Shown here: positions 1 through 11,630 of the stretch, piece after piece
How the letters are laid out: every line of letters begins with the position of its first letter
Numbering within the stretch: position 1 is the stretch's first letter
NCBI GenBank assembly: GCA_022575985.1
Contig: JAKSXM010000288.1
Location: 6,165,501 to 6,229,500, forward strand
Direction: 5' to 3'
DNA from: Anagrus nilaparvatae
Taxonomy: Eukaryota > Arthropoda > Insecta > Hymenoptera > Mymaridae
DNA length: 64,000 nt
Notes under the pieces: generated by a model
The model's database searches: none
The model's input: only the letters and a program-made list of their open reading frames with translations
What the model was told of the DNA's origin: nothing
Made by a program: the position numbers and the translations under genes

Positions 1-311
1 TTTTTTAACCATTATGTTTTGAAAATTAAATCCTTGGGATCAAAAATTTGTGCACACATGAAGCAAATTTTATAATCTAATTTTTTTAGGCCTGTAAAAT
101 ATTAATTATTTATCGTTGTTTTAGTCTCTAATTGACCTGTATCTACTTAATAAAGTTCTGGTTTATTTAAACAACAGTAATATTTATAAATTTAATTCTT
201 TTAATTTTTTATCAATGATAAAGGATTCCTAGGTACGAGAAAAATTAACTAAATAATCAAGGGTCTATCATCAAAAAAAGACACTTTAGAAATAGTATTT
301 AATAAAAAAAA

Positions 312-1375
312 TCACACGTCAGGCCTTATACTAGCGTAGCCTAAGGAAATAGGCTATAATAAGAAACGACACGTCAAGCCTTACAGTAGCGTAACCTAAG
401 GAAGTAGGCTATAATAAAATAATGACACGTCAAGCCTTACAGTAGCGTAACCTAAGGAAGTGGGCTATAATAAAATAACGACACGTCAAGCCTTACAGTA
501 GCGTAACCTAAGGAAGTAGGCTATAATAAAATAATGGCACGTCAAGCCTTACAGTAGCGTAACCTAAGGAAGTAGGTTATAATAAAATAACGACAAGTCA
601 AGCCTTACAGTAGCGTAACCTAAGAAAGTAGGCTATAATAAAAAACAACACGTCAAGCCTTACAGTAACGTAACCTAAGGAAGTAGGCTATAATAAAATA
701 ACGACACGTCAAGCCTTACAGTAGCGTAACCTAAGAAAGTAAGCTATAATAAAATAACGACACGTAAAGCCTTATAGTAGCGTAACCTAAGGAAGTAGGC
801 TATAATAAAATAACGACCCGTCAAGCCTTACAGTAGCGTAACCTAAGGAAGTAGGTTATAATAAAATAACGACACGTCAAACCTTACAGTAGCGTAACCT
901 AAGGAAGTAGGCTATAATAAAATAATGACACGTCAAGCCTTACAGTAACGTAACCTAAGGAAGTAGGCTATAATAAAATAACGACACGTCAAGCCTTACA
1001 GTAGCGTAACCTAAGGAAGTAGGCTATAATAAAATAATGACACGTCAAGCCTTACAGTAGCGTAACCTAAGGAAGTAGGTTATAATAAAATAACGACACG
1101 TGAAGCCTTACAGTAGCGTAACCTAAGGAAGTAGGCTATAATAAAATAATGACACGTCAAGCCTTACAGTAGCGTAACCTAAGGAAGTAGGTTATAATAA
1201 AATAACGACACGTCAAGCCTTACAGTAGCGTAACCTAAGGAAGTAGGCTATAATAAAAAACGACACGTCAAGCCTTACAGTAACGTAACCTAAGGAAATA
1301 GGCTATAATAAAATAACGACACGTCAAGCCTTACACTAACATAACCTAAAGAAAAAGACTATAATATAAAACCTA
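312..1375. repeat. Tandem array, about 56-bp unit, left arm
   Basis: About 19 head-to-tail copies of a 56-bp unit containing ACACGTCAAGCCTTACAG and CCTAAGGAAGTAGGCTATAA. Copies differ by scattered substitutions (for example GGCTATAA/GGTTATAA and TAGCG/TAACG) and small indels, with the outermost copies the most diverged. It forms the inner part of the left inverted arm of the foldback element. Confidence 0.95.
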
Positions 1376-1379
1376 CACA

Positions 1380-3030
1380 AAAATTTAATGGAGATGAAGA
1401 TAATTAAAAAACAAATCCATTGATCCCAAACAATACCCAGTTTCCTGGTTAATTAAGAAAGAAATAAGCAACTCAAAATTTTTAAGGTTAAACACGCGTT
1501 CTTATGGGAGTTGATATTGTTTTACTTCGTACTCATTCAATAACGAATCTTTTTAGATAAAATTGTACACACGTGTTATTTAACAAAAGTAGAAACTTTT
1601 CCAAGAAAAAAATACAATAGTTGCCGATCAAATTATAAACACATAATTTTAGTCGTGGGCTCCTTTCAATAAAATGTTTTGCAAATAAAAAATTTTGTTT
1701 ATACCACACTCATTATATAAGAAAATGCATTATTATTAATAATAACTTCTAAATATTCGCATATCCATAAAATAATTAATATAATTTAATTAATTAGTTA
1801 TACCCCCCTCTGATCACACCCTAAAATCTATGGACCTAAAACCGGGAGCCACCTTAAATATAATTTTCTCTGATAAAAAATAACCTTTGAGTGAAGTGTA
1901 AGTCTGATGAAATAAAAAAATAAATCAATCTTTCAGCTCTAGTTGTAATTTCGGGTTTATTTGAATTATTATCGGTTACTTATATTTTTTGGGTCACTAA
2001 ACACGAATATGATGTTTGTTTTTACTTAAAATGCACCAGTTGCCCACATTAAATATCTTTAGGTAATTGCTACGCATTCATCTTCTATTGTAGGGAATAA
2101 GAACAATTTAGGTAAAAACAAATGTCGTATTCGTGTTCAGTAGAGCGTGTTTTAATTTTTTGTTTTCAAGATTTTTTTGCTCTCCCCACATTTGGATGTT
2201 TTGGTCATAAAACCCCCCATCTTCAAGGATTTTACTCGTACCACCGAGCACTTAAAGTTTCCCATTTAAATAACATGGGAATTTTTACTTTTCAGTTTTC
2301 TAATTTTTTAACATGCTTTAAAATTTTTTTAAACACTAGCTAGCAGATAGAAAATGATGTTTAGACGTATAATATTAAAAAATGATCATTTTTATTTATT
2401 TTCAAAAATACTTTTGTCCCTTCCTTTTTAAATCAATTTAATAATAAAAATATATAATACAGAAAATATAGTAAATTTAATAACTAGAGTGCAGATATAG
2501 TTGGGTATTTAAATTTAATATTAAATTTTGAAAAAGAAAATGTCTGAAATTTACTAAAATTTGTTTGTAGGAAACTCTGGAAATTCAGGGAATTTGGTTT
2601 GTAAAATTTGGTTGAAACACTAAAAAAGTACTGGAAAATTTAAGAAAAATGGTCTGGAAAGTCAGGGAATTTTAAAACTTCAGTTCCGTGGCCACCCTGA
2701 CTATACCATTGCATGAGGTTATGTTGGTGTAACTCTTGCGTGTGTGTGCGAAATTTTTGTCTCAATCTAATGCTTTCAAAAATTAAAAAAAAAACCCCTA
2801 AATTTTTATTATTTTTGGACGTAATACCAAATACTTTTCAATGAAAGTAATAATTTTATAAAACTCGGTTTTAATAGATTTATTGGATCTGATAATTAAT
2901 GATTTGAAAAATTTTTTATTATTTTTAACGTTTTTGTCAAAAAAAAAACTCGAAAAAAACCGAGAAAAAAACTGACCTGATACTTAATTATTTGAAAAGT
3001 TTTGTCTCCAAAATTTACGTTGTGTTGGTG
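1380..3030. other. Central spacer of the foldback element, no recognised gene
   Basis: AT-rich sequence without a convincing coding region. At about 2565-2700 there is a stretch with repeated CTGGAAA and CAGGGAATTT motifs ending in GGCCACCCTGAC that looks like a dispersed repeat fragment inserted in the spacer. Confidence 0.5.
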
Positions 3031-3031
3031 T

Positions 3032-4006
3032 AAGGCTTGACGTTTTTCTTGTTTTTTATTATAGCCTACTTCCTTAGGTTACGCTACTGTTAGGCTTGAC
3101 GTGTCATTATTTTATTATAGCCTACTTCCTTAGGTTACGCTACTGTAAGGCTTGACGTGTCGTTATTTTATTATAGCCTACTTCCTTAGGTTACGTTACT
3201 GTAAGGCTTGACGTGTCATTATTTTATTATAGCCTACTTCCTTAGGTTACGCTACTGTAAGGCTTGACGTGTTGTTTTTTTATTATAGCCTACTTCCTTA
3301 GGTTACGCTACTGTAAGGCTTGACGTGTCGTTTTTTTTATTATAGCCTACTTGCTTAGGTTATACTAGTGTAAGGCTTGACGTGTTGTTTTTTTAATATA
3401 GACTATACTTCCTTAGGTTACGCTACTTTAAGGCTTGAGGTGTCGTTTCTTATTATAGCCTACTTCCTTAGGTTACGTTACTGTAAGGCTTGACGTGTCG
3501 TTATATTATTATAGCCTACTTCCTTAGGTCACGCCACTGTAAGGCTTGACGTGTCGTTTTTTATTATAGCCTACTTCCTTAGGTTACGCTAGTGTAAGGC
3601 TTGACGTGTTGTTTTTTTAATATAGACTATACTTCCTTAGGTTACGCTACTTTAAGGCTTGAGGTGTCGTTTCTTATTATAGCCTACTTCCTTAAGTTAC
3701 GCTACTGTAAGGCTTGACTTGTCGTTATTTTATTATAACCTACTTCCTTAGGTTACGCTACTGTAAGGCTTGACGTGCCATTATTTTATTATAGCCTACT
3801 TCCTTAGGTTACGCTACTGTAAGGCTTGACGTGTCGTTATTTTATTATAGCCCACTTCCTTAGGTTACGCTACTGTAAGGCTTGACGTGTCATTATTTTA
3901 TTATAGCCTACTTCCTTAGGTTACGCTACTGTAAGGCTTGACGTGTCGTTTCTTATTATAGCCTATTTCCTTAGGCTACGCTAGTATAAGGCCTGACGTG
4001 TGATTT
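3032..4006. repeat. Tandem array, about 56-bp unit, right arm (inverted)
   Basis: About 17 copies of the same unit in reverse complement (TTAGGTTACGCTACTGTAAG core). It is somewhat shorter than the left array, so the arrays have changed copy number independently. A two-unit block (with GACTATACTTCC and the variant CTACTTTAAGG) occurs twice, near 3390 and 3630, which indicates an internal duplication of several units. Confidence 0.95.
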
Positions 4007-4478
4007 TTTTTATTAAATACTATTTCTAAAGTGTCTTTTTTTGATGATAGACCCTTGATTATTTAGTTAATTTTTCTCGTACCTAGGAATCCTTTATCAT
4101 TGATAAAAAATTAAAAGAATTAAATTTATAAATATTACTGTTGTTTAAATAAACCAGAACTTTATTAAGTAGATACAGGTCAATTAGAGACTAAAACAAC
4201 GATAAATAATTAATATTTTACAGGCCTAAAAAAATTAGATTATAAAATTTGCTTCATGTGTGCACAAATTTTTGATCCCAAGGATTTAATTTTCAAAACA
4301 TAATGGTTAAAAAAATCTAATAATTTAGCTCTCAGATGTATTAATTTATAATATTTAATTTGATTATACTTAAGCATTTATTATTATTATAAATTTTCAA
4401 ATTTTACTGCTTCACATTTTTATTTAAAATTGTATAATATTGTAATCGTGCATCGGTAATGCCTGCATTAACTTCCAT

Positions 4479-4500
4479 TAAATAAATAAATAAATAAATA
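4479..4500. repeat. (AAAT)n microsatellite
   Basis: Short run of TAAA units just outside the right end of the foldback element. Confidence 0.8.
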
Positions 4501-5014
4501 CTTATCAATTGGATCAAAAAAGTACCCTAAATAAAATAAGAATCTTAAAACCTGTTTTAAAAAGAACCTATTTTTTAATTTTTTTTTTAAATTAATTTAC
4601 AAATTAGTTTATGACGTGGGTTGTAGAATAATTGTTAATTAATTAAAAATGTTTTTGCAAAATAAAAATCTTATAATTCTATAAGTATATCGAGAAATCT
4701 ACGTTTGCTCCTATTTTTGACAAATAAAATTAGTTAAAATAAATAAATATCTGTAAGAAAAAATACTATATATGTGAGACCCAGATCGCTACTGAGAACG
4801 AGGCGATGCGAGGTTTGGGTAAGATTGATCGAGCGCGAGAACAAGAGAAATTACTGCTTGTAATCATACGCCTTTTTAAATTAAATTATTTGATAAGAAC
4901 ATTGAGTACAAGTGTAAGAACTTTTACATAAACGCCTATAAAACGGATTTTAAATCAGATTTGAAAGTATTTTTAGAAGTATGAAAGAATTTTAATGTTT
5001 TTTATAGTTTTTTA

Positions 5015-5105
5015 TGGATTTGAGTGGATTTGAATGGATTTGAATGGATTTGAATGGATTTGAATGGATTTGATGGATTTGCAAATCCATCAAATCCATC
5101 AAATC
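5015..5105. repeat. 10-bp minisatellite ending in a palindrome
   Basis: Five to six copies of a TGAATGGATT unit are followed by a perfect 30-base palindrome centred on TTTGCAAA, after which the motif continues in reverse complement as CAAATCCATC. The 61-codon minus-strand ORF across it is just the repeat being translated. Confidence 0.8.
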
Positions 5106-5582
5106 CCGTAAAATACCCTCGGTCAGAAATAAAAATATTTTTTTTGATAATACCTTGGTTAATAAAAAATAATGCAATTTTTCGTTTTAAGTAAAATAAA
5201 TAATAATAATAATAATTTGGTATTATATGCTAATCAATTCTATGAAAAGTGAATCTGAAAATATGCTTTAATAATAATGTAATAAAATATTATTATATCA
5301 AGAGATTATAATAAAATGCTTGTGAAAATTCATTTATTATTCGTACACCGGCGGTGAAACTTATATGAGAAAGTCTGATATTTTTTTATACTGTTTTTTG
5401 AATTCAGTCAGGAAGTGAGTAAAAAATTTCATTTTCAATAATAATAGGTTTTCTGGGTTTCTGGATAAGGATTTCGGGGATTTTTCATCCTTCAATTAGC
5501 AAAAAACTATAACCCTAAAAACGAATATTTTTTGCTGTATTGAGTGTTAATGTATACGTGTACCAAAAATAGTAAGTACCTT

Positions 5583-5665
5583 TACGGCTAGGGTCCAGAA
5601 AAGTAAAGAATGGCTCAAATTGAACGTAAATCAAATGGTAAATTGCGATTTGGGGTATTCTTTAT
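5583..5665. repeat. Degenerate copy of the AAAGAATGGCCCAAAT repeat
   Basis: The stretch GTCCAGAAAAGTAAAGAATGG, followed by an AACGTAAAT arm and TTGCGATTTGGGG, matches the better preserved copies at 23.83 and 34.81 kb, but the middle is shortened. Another inverted partial copy lies at 23.44 kb. Confidence 0.6.
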
Positions 5666-6222
5666 TTATTACTTAATTAAGTATAAAGGGTTCAAACTAC
5701 CCCTAAAATGGATGTTTTATTTATCCTATATTAACTTAATTAACCTGAATGTTGAATTTTTTATAAAATATTATTTTAAAATTAACAGTAAAAAATGTTT
5801 TTTTGGATATAAATCAAATCTCAGAATGCTAATACAGCAAAAATATCCTTTTTTAGTGGGTAGTTATTGATAATTTAAGGGAAATTTCTTGACAAATTTC
5901 TCAATGAAAATTCCGCTTACAATGGTAATTTTTCATTAGTTCGCATTTATTGGAAACAAAATTGAAATGTAATAAAAAAATTGCTTTTTGAATTTGATTT
6001 TCTAACGTAAAAATTGTCTTTTTTAAACGAAAATCCCGAACTAAAAAATATTTACTTATAACTTTAATGTTTTTGCTTTTAGCCAATTAGAATTATTTTT
6101 ACCAGAGCTAATTTTGACACTATTGGAAACTAATTTTTACTTTAGAATTTCGCCCTAGAGAATCGTTTTTCCTTTACGAGAATTGATTAAAAAATTATTT
6201 TTTACTGTGGCACACAGTATTA

Positions 6223-6370
6223 GGCTAGTTCCACAAACCTCCGTAAGCGCAGAAACGGAGCCGCAACGCAATGCGCACAGCACAATACGCATGTGCACAA
6301 ACGAAAATCGAGTTGTGCGCATTGCGTTGCGGTTCCGTTTTTGCGCTTACGGAGGTTTGTGGAACTAGCC
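6223..6370. mobile_element. Tourist-like hairpin MITE, copy 1
   Basis: A 148-bp near-palindrome with ends GGCTAGTTCCACAAACC / GGTTTGTGGAACTAGCC, flanked on both sides by TTA (6220-6222 and 6371-6373). The core carries the GC-rich GCAACGCAATGCGCAC motif in both orientations. A 3-bp TNA target duplication with GG-starting TIRs fits PIF/Harbinger-derived Tourist MITEs. It has no coding capacity; the 61-codon ORF across it is a by-product. Almost the same element lies at 53709-53856. Confidence 0.9.
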
Positions 6371-7500
6371 TTAGCGAAAAAATTACGTTAACGAAATAAT
6401 ATAAAGTAGCAAATCAGTGAGATTCACTCATCTATTACGCGTGAAGAAGAAAGGAAAAGTGAAATATGAACACAATACATGTACATTATTTTAGACACTA
6501 TACATGATTATATAACAGCAGAGCATATACCTATTAAAAAATATTGCATAAAAAAAATGCTAAAATTAAAATTTGGGTTATACGTAAATTTTGAAAGATT
6601 TCAACAAAAAAATTTTTTTTATAGGATCATAAATTATAATAAAATGATCCATATATAAATATTTTATTTTTCGTTCGTGCCAAAAAAATAAAAAATTTTA
6701 CTTAAAATGTGTAGGCTGTAGTCAAGTTTGACCACAAAAAGAAACATGTAAAACAATAACGTTTTACATTATCCTGTTTTTTTTGCATACGAAACAAAAG
6801 ACAAAATAAATTTAAAATTTTATAGTTCACTTACACATTTAAATTGTGTGCACCTTTTTTTTTCGTTATTTTTTTAGTAATAAAAAAATGAAAAAGAATT
6901 ATTGTGACATTTGAAAAAAAAATAAAAAAATTTATTCCTACAGGACCTTCTACCTTGAAGGTCAAAAAAAAACGTCAGTAGGTACAAAACGAGTGAAAGT
7001 TTTTTTTTTTGCAGTAATGTAGTTGATCCAAAATAAGAAAAGAATAAAGCAATAAAATCGTGAATGGAATATGTTTTTTAATGTTTATTATATTTTATGA
7101 ATAATTTTTAGACTTTTTCACTTGTATTGAGGTGTGCGTATATTAGCATGGATACTATTTTGAGAATTTTACTTAAGTTAGCAAAATTTGGTTGCTAAAA
7201 CTTGATAATAAAAAAAATAGTATATTTACAGCCCCAAAAGCCAGAAAAACAAAAAATAGTCCAAATAGCGTGTAAACTACTATCTGAGGCGCGGTGGTCA
7301 AAAAATAGGAAAAAATGAAGGTTTGGCGATTTAACAATTTGTAAAAATTGGATCCTAAATACTTTAAAGTTTCCATTCTTAGCGCTGTGAAATTTGATAT
7401 GAATTTATATACTGACTAAATTTACCGTAATTTACTTTCTTGACACTAAATATTACTCTCATTAAATAGGCTCGCATGAAATTAATTAGAAATTTAAGTA
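6371..7500. other. AT-rich intergenic DNA, no gene seen
   Basis: No coding segment, RNA gene or clear repeat recognised. Confidence 0.4.
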
Positions 7501-7758
7501 CACTGAAAAAAAATTTGGTTGGCTTTACCAAAATTTTTTCAATTCCCACAACAGGTTTTAGCAGCCGGAATTTTTTGGAAATGATTGCAAATGACATTAA
7601 ACCTAAATAAAAATTTTCATTCAAAAAATTTTCTGTGAGTCTCATCATGCTGTGATCTTACATTTTATATGAATGAAAATTATTTTTTTTAAATTTCATT
7701 TATATTTGCAATCATTCAAATGAAAAAAATTGGCTTCTGAGTCAAGAGTTTTTTTCTG
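7501..7758. mobile_element. TA-flanked MITE of the CACTGAAAAAA family
   Basis: It starts CACTGAAAAAAAATTTGG after a TA and ends TTTTTTTCTG before a TA. The two halves carry GATTGCAAATGAC and its approximate complement TGCAATCATTC, giving a hairpin layout shared with the copies at 8092, 16008 and 25734. TA target duplication suggests a Tc1/mariner-type origin. Non-coding. Confidence 0.65.
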
Positions 7759-8091
7759 TATAACTGAGCTAAAATTAAAATTATTTTTTTTTGAAGAATG
7801 AAGCTAATTTTATGCAAATTTTAAAAATAATTTTCTGGTTAATATATATAAAATTTAATACATGCAAAACTAAAAAATGTACTTCACAAATATTGTGTAA
7901 GTAAAGAATAATTTAAAATGTTCTAGATTTATTTTGTCAAAATATACAGCTACTTGCAAACGAAATACCGCATTCACAAAATGTAAATATTTATAATTCG
8001 CAGAATAAAAAATTTCGTATGCTTAACACATGGGCTTAGTATTGTATCTTAATTTTACTTTTCTCTTTTTAAATGTATAACAAAACACCTA

Positions 8092-8291
8092 CACTGAAAA
8101 AAATCCGTTTATGGCTAGCGGATTTTTTTTATCCCGTCAAACAATTGCAAATCTACTGACTTGAAATGAAAAAAAAATTTTTTTTTTTATTTTCTTTACG
8201 TTTCAAGTCATTTGCAATCGTTTGAGAAGAATTGAAATTTTGAAACGCATTTTGAAATTTTTGAAATTTTGAAACGCATTTTTTCACAGTG
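8092..8291. mobile_element. TA-flanked MITE of the CACTGAAAAAA family
   Basis: A 200-bp element with ends CACTGAAAAAAATCCG and TTTTTTCACAGTG, TA on both sides. Internal arms GACTTGAAATGAAAAA and CGTTTCAAGTCATTTGCAA are roughly complementary. The right end carries a short duplicated ATTTTGAAACGCATTTT block. Confidence 0.75.
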
Positions 8292-8939
8292 TATAATTTG
8301 CAAAAATATTGTAATTAACTATCTAAAATTTGTTTAAAATTTCTAAATAGCGGATCCATAATAGTATAATTATTAAGTTTAAAATTCATTACTATAGATC
8401 CCATTTGTTGATTTGATAATCCGAATATTTTAAATAGTAGTCCAGTTATCCTGAAATATTAAATAAAATCAATAGAAAAAACAACCCTGAAGTCAACAAT
8501 TTGGTCATTAGTGTAATTCTAAACAATCATTTTTCGAATTCACTTAAAAATCATAAAATATTTTATATAATTACATAAGAATAAAGTTTAAAAAAAAAAA
8601 GACTCAAGTTGTAGTTCTTATTTAAAATTTTAATATTCAAAGAAGAGAGTTTTAGATAAAGATCGTTTTGAATTTTTATTTTTTTCATTATCATTTATTA
8701 TATCACTAAAAAAAAAGAGGATAAACAACTTCTGTTACGTAACTTACAAAAAATAAATATTTGATAATGCGGTTGTATTTATTTGATAAAATTATCAATT
8801 TTTTTTACAGGTATATACATAATTATTATGTAATTTATTTTCTATACAATGTTATAAAATGTTATTAATTAAAATTATGGATATAAATAAAATTTTCTAC
8901 ATTTAATAAAAAGTATATTAGAAGTCTAATAAACATTTG

Positions 8940-10330
8940 TAACTCTCGTTTGGATCAAACGATTCGGCACCAATCTCTGCATCGTTGATGAAAATGATCG
9001 TATACTTTCTTTCAATAAAATCCTTTTCATAAATAGCAGATTTATCTTATTCTGGTAACCCTAGAGATATTTGTACTCAAAACTCCTCAAACTAAAATCA
9101 CTTATAGAAACATTTACAGTATAAACCAAAATGAGTTTACCTTAAGACTATTTAAATTTGATTGGTCTTTCGCATTCAAAAATAGGAATTTAGACCATAT
9201 CTGTAATACTATAGCATCAAACATAACCAATGTACTAGACTCCATAGCACCCTTTAAAGAGTTCATCGTCGACAAAAATTTATCCCCCTGGCTTACCCCA
9301 GAACTAAAACGCAAAACTGTCAAACTCGATCAACTATGTAAACGCTGCAAAAACAAGAAAATTGGTCTCAATTTAGCTATCTATAGGGACTTCAAGGAAA
9401 AGCTATTTGTGAAAATCTCTGCAGCAAAAGTAAACTTTTACTCAGATAAGCTTTCTATTGAAAATCCACCAACGTCCATTTAAAAATACCTTGAGCATTT
9501 TGGCCTCACCAATTCCCCACCTAACAATAAAAATTTTCTATCTACTGACGCGATAAATAGTTACTTCATTTCTACCCAAAACACTTCAACTTCTGATAAC
9601 TTAATTAATTCTCCTCAAAGTACTTCGCTCAGACCTACCTTTAAATTCAAAAACATTACCGGTGATGATTTTGATTGGGCCTTCAGGCAATTCACCACAA
9701 AATCCGTTGGTCCTGATGGCATTTTCCCCAAAGTTCTAAAACTCTGTCTTCCAGCTATCTCCAAAGTATTTCTATCTCTATTCAATAAGTCCATAATTTT
9801 AAATAAAATCCCTTCAGTTTCGAAACACAGCAATATTCTCCCAGTAGAAAAAACCTTAAACTCTACTTCACCTGCAGTTTATAGACCCATATTTCTCTTA
9901 TGCATAATCTCAAAAATTCTGGAACAAATCCTCCAATAAACAGATAGTTGATTACATCGAGTTGATTACGCGATTCTTTTGGACCAACTTACGAATATTG
10001 GTTTCTCTCCTCAAGTAATTGGATGGTTTTCAGAGTATCTCTGAAACTGTATCCAGTCATTCATATTAGAAAATAAGTTTTCTTCTACTCTTAAGATTAT
10101 TAGCGGGGTTTTTCAAGGCTCGGTCTTGGGCCCCCTACTTTTTCTCATTTACATGAATGACCTGGGTCGGAAAATCTCTTACTCTAAGAGACTGATTTTT
10201 GCAGACGACCTCCAAATAAATCTTCAGGTTCACTACAAAGACTTAAACCTGTAAATGGCTCATTATAGGAGTTATCAGGCCATTTAAGTTCTTTCATGGG
10301 GTTTTAAGGGCAAGTTAAGGGGCCTTGCTA
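8940..10330 (+). pseudogene. Dead non-LTR retrotransposon, endonuclease end plus partial reverse transcriptase
   Basis: Translating the plus strand in shifting frames gives typical non-LTR sequence: DQTIRHQSLH near 8960 (end of the endonuclease), LDSIAPFKEF and SPWLTPELKR near 9230-9310, then the RT fingers with KSVGPDGIFPKVLK (about 9700-9745), GVFQGSVLGPLLFLIYMNDL (about 10105-10165) and the catalytic FADDLQI (about 10196-10218). Stop codons (for example the TAA at 9481) and frameshifts interrupt it, and the thumb and C-terminal part are missing. The motif spelling resembles jockey-like elements; the clade assignment is tentative. A TAAATAAATAAATAAAAA tail at about 10434-10450 may be the 3' end. 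The minus-strand ORFs over this stretch are antisense shadows. Confidence 0.88.
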
Positions 10331-10450
10331 GTTTGCTTGCAAGTTTGTAATAATTTTTCCAAAATTCGAATTTGATCAGCGCTAACTATCTCAAACAACA
10401 GCTACTTTATTTTATACAGTACTAACTTTATTAAATAAATAAATAAAAAA

Positions 10451-11544
10451 ACAGTATCTTTTTTAGATAAATTTTTATTTAAGATAATATTAATAGTTAA
10501 AATTTTTCTCGCAAGTGAAATGATTTCTACAAGCTATATAAAGACACGATATCAACCATGAATTATGGTTTAACAAAACAAATAACTCAAGTTATTTGCT
10601 ACTGCATGGCTAAAAACCGTACTGCCTACATGTTCTGATAAGTGCAAAAATGTGCCATTGCATAAGATACTAATACTTTCTCCATTTCCTTTCTTCACGA
10701 GGAGGGCACAAAGACCAAGGATTCTCTCGAGAATTCTTCATGTGGCTGGGACTCGGCTGGGACCCAGGTCCTTACTGTTCTGGGCGATGGAAGGAGCCCC
10801 TAACCCCTCTTTTTTCTTCTTATTAATTATGGGGAAAACTTGAGTAGGTCATGAACTGTTCAAAGAAATACCAAAAATTTTTTTTCACGGGCTATTATTA
10901 TTTTTTATTTTATTTTAATATTATGCGTTAAATTTATGTAAGACTGTTTTACTGACTTATTTTTTTTAGAATACATTAAAAAATTCCATATTAAGTCATC
11001 AAGTGCAAGTCTACTTAAATTTTACTGTTGAATAATATAATTTTAATATATTTTCTTACATAAGAAATAAGTTGAAAAAATATTATAATTAGATTGCCTT
11101 TAAAGCCAATATATTTATTACTAATTTTTTTCATAGAACTTAATTAAATTATTTTCTTTTATTAAAGCACATAATATTATATGAACTACTTAACCGGCGT
11201 GGCAACTTGTATATAACACACAAGCATGCACGATGCATATTAAATCAGGTAAAAAAAACACTTGTTGAGCTCATAAAAATATAATATTAAAAGATTGATA
11301 AAAGTAAATTAATGGTCAAAAACATCAATAAATTTTTGTTTACATAATAAAAAATTATTAAAAATAATAAAAAAATTTTTGTATTAAAAAACCAGTTGCT
11401 AATTGATTCTGTATGAAAGTATTGTGTAATTTAAAATTATATGTAATTAATAAATGTGATTATTACTTAATATGTTATTTTATGATTTTTTAACGTAATA
11501 GTTGCAATTAATAATTTTGATAATATTTATCGAATAAATCATAA
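10451..11544. other. Intergenic DNA with an unidentified GC-richer patch
   Basis: Mostly AT-rich. At 10655-10835 there is a more GC-rich stretch (GGACTCGGCTGGGACCCAGG and neighbours) with a 63-codon open frame. It looks like a repeat fragment, but I cannot place it. Confidence 0.35.
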
Positions 11545-11630
11545 ACACTGTAAAAAATTGCTTGATTTTAAATTAAAAAATGAAATTTAATATTGTTTAG
11601 AAAATGTGAAAGCATGATTTTTTACAGTGT
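11545..11630. repeat. Small inverted repeat, ACACTGTAAAAAATTGC ends
   Basis: An 86-bp AT-rich hairpin with ends ACACTGTAAAAAATTGC and GATTTTTTACAGTGT. It is probably a minimal MITE related to the CACTGAAAAA group. Confidence 0.6.

Larger units (their letters stand above)
1..4314. mobile_element. Foldback-type transposon with long inverted minisatellite arms
   Basis: The first 300 bases are repeated in inverted orientation at about 4010-4314; positions i and 4315-i pair almost base for base. Inside these unique ends are two inverted arrays of the same roughly 56-bp tandem repeat. The centre, about 1380-3030, carries no recognisable transposase; its longest ORF (2122-2343, 73 codons) resembles nothing I know. 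Long inverted ends built from internal tandem repeats are the hallmark of Foldback-like elements, here presumably non-autonomous. The left end coincides with the window edge, so the target duplication cannot be seen. Confidence 0.85.
4315..6219. other. AT-rich intergenic DNA, no gene seen
   Basis: Apart from the two small repeats listed, I see only AT-rich sequence. A short GC-richer island at about 4773-4850 (GAGACCCAGATCGCTACT and following) stands out but is not recognisable as a tRNA or gene. Confidence 0.4.

Noticed and set aside
2122..2343. 73-codon ORF in the foldback centre as a transposase piece
   Set aside because: No transposase motif and no neighbouring open frame.
1..4314. CRISPR array
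   Set aside because: The regularly repeated units are contiguous tandem copies without unique spacers, in inverted pairs, in a eukaryotic genome.
9114..9833. Minus-strand ORFs over the reverse transcriptase remnant
   Set aside because: The plus strand in the same stretch gives clear RT motifs; these are antisense shadows.
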